Positions 57,431 through 64,000 of a DNA stretch of 64,000 bases are shown piece after piece (positions within the stretch are counted from its first letter, which is position 1; each line of letters opens with the position of its first letter). A program made the position numbers and the translations under genes. The notes beneath the pieces are model-generated. The model did not search any database. It was not told the DNA's origin and saw only the letters and a program-made list of their open reading frames with translations. Origin of the DNA: Bolinopsis microptera (lineage: Eukaryota; Ctenophora; Tentaculata; Lobata; Bolinopsidae); the NCBI RefSeq assembly GCF_026151205.1, contig NC_087073.1, positions 2,316,501 through 2,380,500 of the forward strand. Direction: 5' to 3'.

Positions 57431-58276
57431 TTAGGTTGGACCAGTGGATCCAACCCTCTGTGCTGACTCCCTAGACACCTTTTCCTTCAGAAACACACAG
57501 TTTTTCATGTGGCTTACAAACTTAGCTAAACCTCTACTTCCTAAGTGAATCGTGTCGTTACCCCTTGTGAACTTAACCGATAATAGCTTATTGTTATCTA
57601 AAAAACCATACATACCCTGAAACCAAATATTAGGAAAACAGTTCTTTATCATCTCCTGTACCAAGTTGTTGTAGAGCATTATATTTTTATTCATTTCATG
57701 GATTCTTGATGGTAAAACAGGTACAACAAAAATGTTAGTAAGTGGACACAATTGACGTATTTCAGTTAGTTTGTTCTTTAAAGTTGACACTGTCTCGTGG
57801 ATATCTGAGACATTTCTTACGTTTTCACAGCGTAGATCGTTGGTACCACACATAAGGAAAGCGTTGGAGAATCCAGCACACAGGTGTGGATCGATGTCTT
57901 TGACACGGGCAGCCTTGACTCGTTTACCAGGGAAAGAATGACCAACTTTACCTGCACCATCCCCAAAGTTGACATCTTTGGTATTCGAATCACCGATTAA
58001 AACGATGCTTCGTCGAGACTGGCTGCTGAGAGATCTGAAGGTGATCGAAAATCTCTCCTCTGTTGGGTTATCATCAGGTAATTTTGGCACACCGTGGCGG
58101 TGCCAATTTTGTGAAGACCTTGTCATAGTGTAAAGTGAGTTAGACTTCACATCAAGCTCAATAGGATCTAGGTCTTTGTCTTGTTTGGATTCAAAAAGCA
58201 CAGTTCTAGTCGCACCAATTGAGATCGTGACGATTTTCGAGTTGGCAAGAATAGTGGATTCATCATCAGAATGCAT
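57431..58276 (-). CDS. LINE middle ORF: stand-alone SGNH/GDSL hydrolase
   Basis: 281 residues. The SGNH blocks are all visible: VLIGDSNTKD (nucleophile Ser and block I), a Gly in block II, MCGTNDLR (block III Asn), and DTIHLGSRGLAKF near the C-terminus (block V Asp-His). CR1- and L2-type LINEs are known to have an esterase in ORF1, usually fused to other ORF1 domains; here it has its own frame. The start codon follows the stop of the upstream ORF by two bases (TAGCTATG). That is very tight coupling and points to reinitiation. Its role in retrotransposition (membrane or lipid interaction) is not settled for the family. Confidence 0.9.
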   Translation of the reverse strand: MHSDDESTILANSKIVTISIGATRTVLFESKQDKDLDPIELDVKSNSLYTMTRSSQNWHRHGVPKLPDDNPTEERFSITFRSLSSQSRRSIVLIGDSNTKDVNFGDGAGKVGHSFPGKRVKAARVKDIDPHLCAGFSNAFLMCGTNDLRCENVRNVSDIHETVSTLKNKLTEIRQLCPLTNIFVVPVLPSRIHEMNKNIMLYNNLVQEMIKNCFPNIWFQGMYGFLDNNKLLSVKFTRGNDTIHLGSRGLAKFVSHMKNCVFLKEKVSRESAQRVGSTGPT

Positions 58277-58278
58277 AG

Positions 58279-59202
58279 CTAGGTAGCTTTGGGATGGAGA
58301 GAGTCTGTGTGAGGAAGGGTAGTGGTTAATGAGGACCGAGTTTGGCTTGTGCTCGAGTTGTAGTTCTGAGGAGAACCTGTCAATAATAGTGATGGAATAA
58401 CAGGTCTAGGTTGTTCTCTGAAGTTAAGCTGAGGGGATGCATTTGTTCTTCCTTTGAACTCCTGAATTTCATTGTTAAGGTCTTCTAGTCGAGCATTCAG
58501 GGATGTAATGTCGATGCTCGGAATTGACCTTTCAATGGTTTCTTTAACTGATTCACTTATCTTCTGGAGCAATGAATTTTCCAGGAGGGTGCTCTCGTTG
58601 AGTTGAACTGCTGTGGCACAGGTAATGGCTTCTTCAGCAAGAATTTTTTCTTTTTTAGCAGATGGGTGGTTCTTAGGCCTAGGAAAGATGCAAGTGTAAC
58701 ACCAGGGACATAGCCATTTTTGGCTGATGCAGTCTAAATCACTCTGGGAGAGTTTATTGGTACCAGGTAGATTACCGCAAGAGGCATGCCATGATTGTTT
58801 ACAGTCTGAGCACTGTATTACCCAGTCTTTTCCGTCTAGGGAACTGCTACATGGGCAAGAGGTCTTTTTAGTAGATTCTGACTTTTTCTTCGTCTGATCA
58901 CTACTGTTTTTCTGCTCATTGGAGCTTGTTGAAGTTGACTTGGGAGTAGTAGATTTGTTTGCGAGGGGACTGGCTTGTCCTCCTTTCGCCAGAGGACTTA
59001 CACCACGTGGGCTTTGACGACGTTTGGCTTGTAGGTTCGAGGACTTCTGGGTGGGTGATCCAGAGGATAGAGTTTTCTTTTCTGTGTTTTTCTGCATTAG
59101 TGTATGGTTAGCAAGGAGCACATGATGAGATCGGGACCAGGGCACCATAGAACCAGCCAGCAGCCTGAAAATAAGATGATGAGAGTAAAAGAGTTTTGAC
59201 AT
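58279..59202 (-). CDS. LINE first ORF: PHD-type finger plus coiled coil
   Basis: Up to 307 residues. A basic, Ser/Thr/Lys-rich N-terminal part is followed by a PHD-like finger (CPCSSSLDGKDWVIQCSDCK, then WHASCG and WLCPWC). A predicted helical region (ISESVKETIERS...LNARLEDLNNEIQEF) follows, and a Ser/Thr-rich tail. Such ORF1 proteins bind nucleic acid or chromatin and oligomerise. The start is uncertain: a later Met (MVPWSRSHH) follows an AG acceptor-like tattttcag and may be the true one. Confidence 0.82.
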   Translation of the reverse strand: MSKLFYSHHLIFRLLAGSMVPWSRSHHVLLANHTLMQKNTEKKTLSSGSPTQKSSNLQAKRRQSPRGVSPLAKGGQASPLANKSTTPKSTSTSSNEQKNSSDQTKKKSESTKKTSCPCSSSLDGKDWVIQCSDCKQSWHASCGNLPGTNKLSQSDLDCISQKWLCPWCYTCIFPRPKNHPSAKKEKILAEEAITCATAVQLNESTLLENSLLQKISESVKETIERSIPSIDITSLNARLEDLNNEIQEFKGRTNASPQLNFREQPRPVIPSLLLTGSPQNYNSSTSQTRSSLTTTLPHTDSLHPKAT

Positions 59203-59879
59203 ATGAGTGAGTGATATAAAGAAGAAAAGTAATTTGAAATCAAGATGAGCAGTTTTTAAAGTAAAAAGAAGAACATAGACTTATCAGATGAATGCAAAAT
59301 GTGTTTTTGTGATGTGTTTTTTGCTTGGTGTCATGGGAGGGGCAAAAGGGCAAGGGAATGGAGGGGCGGGGAAGCGGGATGGGCTGCACTGGGCAAGGGG
59401 AGACAAATATTGTTTTTATTAATTTGTCTAAAGTAGATTTGTGTATTATTTTTAGGGTGGGCTGATTTTTTTGTAAAGAAAAAAGAGGAGTATATAATAT
59501 ATAATACAGAACATGGATAGAAATGATTTTTAATGACGCATAGAGGTTAACACTACAACACTACTATAAACAATTATTCAAGAACGTCCATGCAGTCCAG
59601 AGTACCCGCAACAGGTGATGGGAGTGAGGAGTTGGGCTAGGGTGGGGCAATGAAGAGATGAGTGGTGTGTGTCTTGATGGAGGAGATGCAGATGTGACAT
59701 GAATCTAAGAAGAACTCATCTTAATATCGAGGCTGATAACCAGTCTTCTGATGCCACTGGTCCCGAGAGCTCACATGCACCCCGTGCAAGTTGTTTACAG
59801 CTGCATTTCTTTAGGTTGCGGGTACTCTTGGCTTACATTGCACATCCTCAAATTATTTGTTATATAGTAGTGTTGAAAG

Positions 59880-60971
59880 TATTAAAATATTTACAGAGGC
59901 CCCGGTGTCAGGCAGAAACTGCACGGGGACCTTATTGTCAATAAGAATGTTCACTCTCCCCTTCAACTTACTGGCATCAGAAGCAGCAAAGACCCACATA
60001 TCTCTCTCCGTAGCAGCCTGTAACGACTGTGCCACCTCAACTTGTTGTTCTGTCTGTTCATACTCCTGGCCTTCACCCTCATACGTCACATTGTTAGCTC
60101 CTGACCGACCACCACGCTGCCCATTGTAACCTCTGCTTTGATTACCTCGTTGTCCATTATAGCCTCGGGAACCATAACCTCTTGTACCTCTCCAGCCACC
60201 CCTTTGACCTCTACCAAACCCTGGGTTTCCTTTGCAGAATTCTTTGAAGTGTCCATAACGCTTACAACTTAGGCACTGATGATCTCTAGCCGGGCAACTC
60301 CCTTCATGTGGATACACTCCGCCACATTTGTAACACTCCAAGTTTCTAGAACGACCCTGAGACGACCCTCTTCTAGCTCCTCTATCAGAATTACCTCCAA
60401 ACACCGCAAACGCTGGCTCTTCTTTTATCCTCATAGACGATCCAAGCTTGGTAGAAGACTCAATTCCCAAGCCTTTCTGAGTAAGCTCATTCAAATCTAA
60501 ATTCTCTGACAGGGCCTTCTCTCTTATCGCCGTGTTAGTCGTCCCAAACACTACTTGATCCCGGATGTGTCTGTTCTTGTCTCCAGCATTGAAACCACAA
60601 CTGCTTACGCCAACCTCACATCTGTGCACAAAATGAGCGAAGCTTTCACCTTCTCGCTGACTTAGGTTTCTGTACTGGAATGTTTCATAAGTTGCATTCT
60701 TGCTCACCTTCATCTTTTTATCCACCACGTTTCTCGCATGTTGGTATTCTGAAACATCAGTTGTTTCATCCTCCTTTTTAGCTTTTGTCTCACTCTTATT
60801 TAGCATGTAGACTTCTTTCACCTTGGCTCCCCCGCAAGTAATAAATAGCCCCAACTTCCTAGTATCATCTTTCTCTCCCAGTCCCATCCCCATAATGAAG
60901 AACTCGAGATCCTCGACCCATTCCTCATAATTCTGTCCCTCAGCAAATACCCTCATACCCACGTGTGCCAT
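59880..60971 (-). CDS. LTR-element gag with two zinc knuckles and start of protease
   Basis: 364 residues before the LINE insertion. The N-terminal capsid-like region begins MAHVGMRVFAEGQNYEEW, as in Ty3-type gag. The zinc knuckles are CYKCGGVYPHEGSC and CLSCKRYGHFKEFC. A Gly/Arg-rich stretch (GQRGGWRGTRGYGSRGYNG) suits RNA binding. The C-terminus enters the aspartic protease with catalytic LPDTGASVNIL. The natural frame then runs into the nested LINE and stops after eight foreign residues. Gag and protease share one frame here. Confidence 0.88.
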
Positions 60972-60984
60972 TCCTCGTCGCCAA

Positions 60985-61079
60985 TAAAGTGTCTCCTATT
61001 GAACCAAGAGAAACAAACATATAGTTCTAAGTTGAACCCCTGAAGTTAGTAAGTTATTAGTACAATTGACAATACAATA
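60985..61079 (-). repeat. 5' LTR, 95 bp
   Basis: Direct copy of 52264-52358. Next to the gag side is the primer-binding-like site TGGCGACGAGG at about 60973-60983. Confidence 0.9.
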
Positions 61080-61164
61080 CATGCCTAAAGGGCCTTTTCA
61101 CAAGAATTTTCTTAAAATTTGGGCGAGCGATTTAGTAGGAGCGCTACATTGTAGTATACTGTAA

Positions 61165-61400
61165 AGATAATAATAATAATAATAATTCTATACAGTTACA
61201 TAATTGAAACAATTATGGCCCCTTATTGTGGGCAGAGTATGTGTCTTTGTTAAAGTGTCCTGGTATAAACTTATCTGAGTGACTGCATTAAAATAATTTA
61301 AGGAGAGTTCTCTTAAAACTTTAAAACAATGGGGATAAATGGGGATAAATACTAAGACCTAATAAAATCAAAACAAAATGCAGCCACCTAATTTGTAAAG
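61165..61400 (-). mobile_element. Second 3' fragment of the split LINE family
   Basis: About 230 bases closely matching 45622-45830, with an (ATA)n tail at the left edge. A 5'-truncated insertion with no coding part. Confidence 0.75.
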
Positions 61401-61591
61401 ATAGTACTATAATATACTATACTATGTAGATGTATTGAGTGAAACCCATACGATGTAAGAAATCTTTTGACAGGGCTCATTCAGCCACCAATAACAGATA
61501 ACCCAGTCATCCAGAATCGATCGAAGGAGACAACAAAGCCCTCGACAAACCCCTGGGATTGACACAGCACAATTAATGATTAAGGAAAACA

Positions 61592-61951
61592 TTACTGGGC
61601 CGCGCTCAGCCTGTCATTCCGCCAAATCTTTATTGTTTATGAACATAATAGCCTGGGGTCCCCAGGTAAGGAAAACAAAATCGATCTTACTATCGTTCTT
61701 TTGAAAAATTTAATGTCATTCAATAATATGCATAATAGATTAAGCAATAATTTGTGTCCATAACTTCCATTAAATATTAGACACCCTCATGAAAAATAAT
61801 CCAATTTTGAATAGCAATTTATAATCTATAGAAGTTTGAAAACTTTACAGTCCCCTTCGATACTTACCTGGGGACTTCAGGCTATCATGTTCATAATCGC
61901 CGAATATAAATAAAGATTCGGCGGAATGACAGGCTGATCGCGGCCCGGTAA
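61592..61951. mobile_element. Palindromic TA-flanked MITE, about 360 bp
   Basis: The ends ctgggccgcgctcagcctgt and gacaggctgatcgcggcccg are inverted copies. Each outer edge is next to TA. The arms extend inward over cattccgccgaatc and tgaacataatagcctgrrgt. A related right end lies at 63680-63712. Confidence 0.72.
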
Positions 61952-63234
61952 CTTTGATACATATAGTTTAGTTAACTAATTATCTGATCGTGAACTGTTT
62001 GTCTCTTTAACTCAGCGTAATTACATATTTAGAATCATATACACGACGAAAATGCATCCGATATGCTTTCTTAATTAATGTTAGCATTTTATATCCAGCA
62101 GACCAAAAATAAAAAATAAATTGGGAGATGTTTCAACAATAAAAATTACAAGTGTCATTTATAAAAGGGGCCAGCGTTTTAAAAATATCACAAAATGAGC
62201 GCGCACAGAACTGCATGTTGATGTAGCAAGCGCAAACTCGAAAAACATTGCCTTGTCATATTGCTTTAAGCTATAGGTTGACGTAGGGGGTGCACCATAA
62301 AAATAAACTTGCTCGGATTTTAAAAATTTTTGTACCATTGTTTTCTAGAGACTGTGAGAAATTTCACAATACCAAATTTGTCATACCTTTTTGGAAAAAT
62401 CAGTGAGTTTCGCCTAGGTGCCATATTTGATGGTGCGCGGCTTTTGGAGCAAAATTAGCTGTAAAAGTCGCGTAATTTGACCAAATTTGACCAAATTCGT
62501 TGATTTTTGTCGTATTATTTGGATATATCTCCAGTTCCTTGAATGAGATCATTCTGAAAATTGGCGACGACCTTCCAATAGGGCTTTCACAACTGTCCGA
62601 AAAATTTGGTGGATATCGGAGTTGATATAGTGATCAAAATGGGGCAAAATACGCTGCTTTTAGCTGTAACATAATTTCTGATGGTTGGATATGCTTTAAA
62701 CTTTTCGGACACTTTCCTTGTAAGTCTATGAGTAAGCTTACCAATTTTTGTTGCAATCGGAGGTTGGGAAAGATACTTAATATATATTTGTTTGAAGAAA
62801 ATTGTGCTGGCCGAAATTAGCGCTAAAAAACCATCCCACATTCGGCACGCGCGGCTCACTGTCGGTGGCGCACTACCTAGTTGACGGATGTTACTCGTCT
62901 AAATTTCTTCCAAGAAGCGCGCGCCGCTTTCTTCTCGAAATATTATTGGCCCGACGGCAATTGTGCTACGAAGTAGCGCGCGCCAGGCCAGACCATTAAT
63001 AATGGTCAAGCTATACTAGGTAGCGAAATTAATATTATTTAATGCGCGGTGCAGTTCAATAGTGCATACTGGATCATGCAGTTTAATTGTGCATCATTGT
63101 AATGCTACAATTTGCAACACGAGTTGCACTGGAAAGGGTTGGCATTGTCATCAAAGATGTCATTTATACATATTCTATTACATATTTGATATTATTGGAA
63201 GGATAAAATTTAAGCAAGTATTTCATACCATAAA
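61952..63234. other. Region without gene; contains a dispersed repeat shared with 720-790
   Basis: About 70 bases at 62295-62370 are an inverted copy of 720-790 (aatccgagcaagtttatttt and flanks), so an interspersed repeat is present at both window ends. The rest (for example 62400-63060) has no coding signal that I can support. Confidence 0.5.
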
Positions 63235-63712
63235 AATTATTTTACCTAGGGACCTCAGGCAATTATATTTATATTCAGGAAAACAACAATTTCAGGAAAA
63301 CAACAATTTTATTTAGTATCAGTTACAGCAAACAAAAAATATATTTTATATAATATAATATAACTAGGACGAACTTTAGTTTAGAAATCTTGGGGGACTT
63401 GGAGTAGCAAGAGATTGACTAGAAGGTATATACCTTTTACCAAAAACGTCGAAAAGAATCCTGGGTGATACAGGATCGGAGAGTACAGACCATAAAGTTT
63501 ACGCACCCACCTTTGCCTCCAGAATTCTTGGTTGGTTGAAAATGTATGCTAACTTGGTCGTTTATACTCCAAGTCCCTTTGTTAAAAGAAGTACCATTAT
63601 GTACGTCTGGAGTTAACTTCATTCAATAATAACAATATCAATATAATCAATATCAATATTTATGTTTATAATCATAAGAGATTCGGCGGAATGACAGGCT
63701 GAGAGCGGCCCA
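63235..63712. mobile_element. Partial relative of the TA-flanked MITE
   Basis: It begins with ttacctagggacctcaggca, as inside the 61592 element, and ends ggcggaatgacaggctgaga followed by gcggcccag and TA. The left terminal repeat is missing or diverged. Confidence 0.5.
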
Positions 63713-63858
63713 GTAAAAATCATTTTGCTTCTGAAATTTTGGCTCTAGTAATTAATATAAATGTAACATATAATTGACATTTTTGACTAATCCAGTTTAC
63801 ACTTTCATTGTTTTTAAAAAAAAATTGTTTTACTCTTTCTTTTCAGTGAGTGTGCTAG

Positions 63859-64000
63859 TTGGACGTGAAGGTGCCCCTTGCTCTGCCTGGTACCCCTATT
63901 GCCTCTTCCCCCACTGACACTCAAACAGAAAAGTGTGAGAAACCTCAACCTGTTGCAGACCAGACTTCATCCACTAGGGTTCTGGATCAGGATACACCCA
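63859..64000 (+). CDS. Possible partial exon or transposon frame at right edge
   Basis: Open to the window end, with a Pro/Thr/Gln-rich translation (LPGTPIASSPTDTQTEKCEK). A tttcttttcag acceptor-like site lies at 63836-63846, but the frame has a TAG at 63856 directly after it, so the true start is unclear. No domain recognised. Confidence 0.3.
   Translation, partial: MDVKVPLALPGTPIASSPTDTQTEKCEKPQPVADQTSSTRVLDQDTP

Larger units (their letters stand above)
53300..59879 (-). mobile_element. Full-length three-ORF LINE (CR1/L2-like), 6580 bp
   Basis: Inserted into the protease of the LTR element, with a 4-bp duplication TATT (53296-53299 and 59880-59883). It has a 5' UTR of about 680 bp, three intact ORFs and a 3' UTR of about 720 bp. 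The 3' end is a repeated 17-bp tail (agttaaacaaaaatttc twice in plus-strand orientation). All frames are open, so it is young and possibly mobile. A stretch at about 53450-53550 translates to FTRLPFGVSN on the minus strand and resembles a Ty3-type RT motif; I cannot explain it. Confidence 0.85.
52264..61079 (-). mobile_element. LTR retrotransposon with gag and protease only (TR-GAG-like), hosting a LINE
   Basis: Identical-length 95-bp LTRs (60985-61079 as 5' LTR, 52264-52358 as 3' LTR) are flanked by the 5-bp duplication CATGC (52259-52263 and 61080-61084). Downstream of the 5' LTR is a primer-binding-like TGGCGACGAGG. Upstream of the 3' LTR is a polypurine AAAGAGGAGTGA. Without the nested LINE the element is only about 2.2 kb and codes for gag plus the start of pol (protease). 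There is no room for reverse transcriptase, RNase H or integrase, so it depends on a helper. The LTRs are unusually short. Confidence 0.88.

Noticed and set aside
57418-57453. Upstream extension of LINE ORF2 overlapping the SGNH ORF
   Set aside because: Begins with TTG; the first ATG in frame is at 57417, after the SGNH stop.

Overview
The window is eukaryotic, and the host genes point to an animal. They have GT-AG introns whose phases match across many exons. The recognisable products are a type II membrane M1 aminopeptidase, a class A GPCR, an ANKLE2-like protein, an animal-type phosphomevalonate kinase, TRMT2A and an XRCC4/PAXX-like protein. There is a (TTAGGG)n-type array and a rich set of DNA transposons, LINEs and LTR elements. 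AT content is high. I read it as an invertebrate metazoan; the phylum cannot be fixed from this window.

Layout. 1-17265 holds two tandem copies of the 3' half of a minus-strand aminopeptidase gene. Copy 1 (1 to about 7585) and copy 2 (about 8595 to 17265) match in order. However, about 2860-12060 is written in a degraded, homopolymer-rich form, as if never polished. The two copies also differ by a precise 1555-bp foldback insertion (12098-13652), whose empty site is seen near 3454. I take the region to be one locus represented twice, probably two haplotypes joined in tandem. 13773-32050 carries the clean aminopeptidase exons, with very long 5' introns. Those introns hold tandem repeats (one seeded from the exon's own splice donor), a 2.7-kb hAT-like element, a SINE and a nested intronless GPCR gene on the opposite strand. 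32051-35233 is intergenic and contains nested MITEs and a perfect hairpin.

35234-44407 is a compact cluster of four minus-strand housekeeping genes: XRCC4/PAXX-like, TRMT2A, PMVK and ANKLE2-like. Their gaps are only about 250-510 bp. The ANKLE2-like gene reconstructs to 11 exons and about 725 residues, with a C-terminal membrane segment and no visible LEM domain.

44425-64000 is transposon territory. A decayed LINE (46093-51745) is split exactly inside its reverse transcriptase by a 3063-bp inverted-repeat element with a perfect 276-bp CCCTAA telomeric array in its centre. Next to it, an LTR element with 95-bp LTRs, a PBS, a PPT and a CATGC target duplication encodes only gag plus protease. 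It has itself been interrupted by a full-length three-ORF LINE (53300-59879) whose middle ORF is a stand-alone SGNH/GDSL hydrolase. Small palindromic TA-flanked elements and a possible exon edge finish the window.
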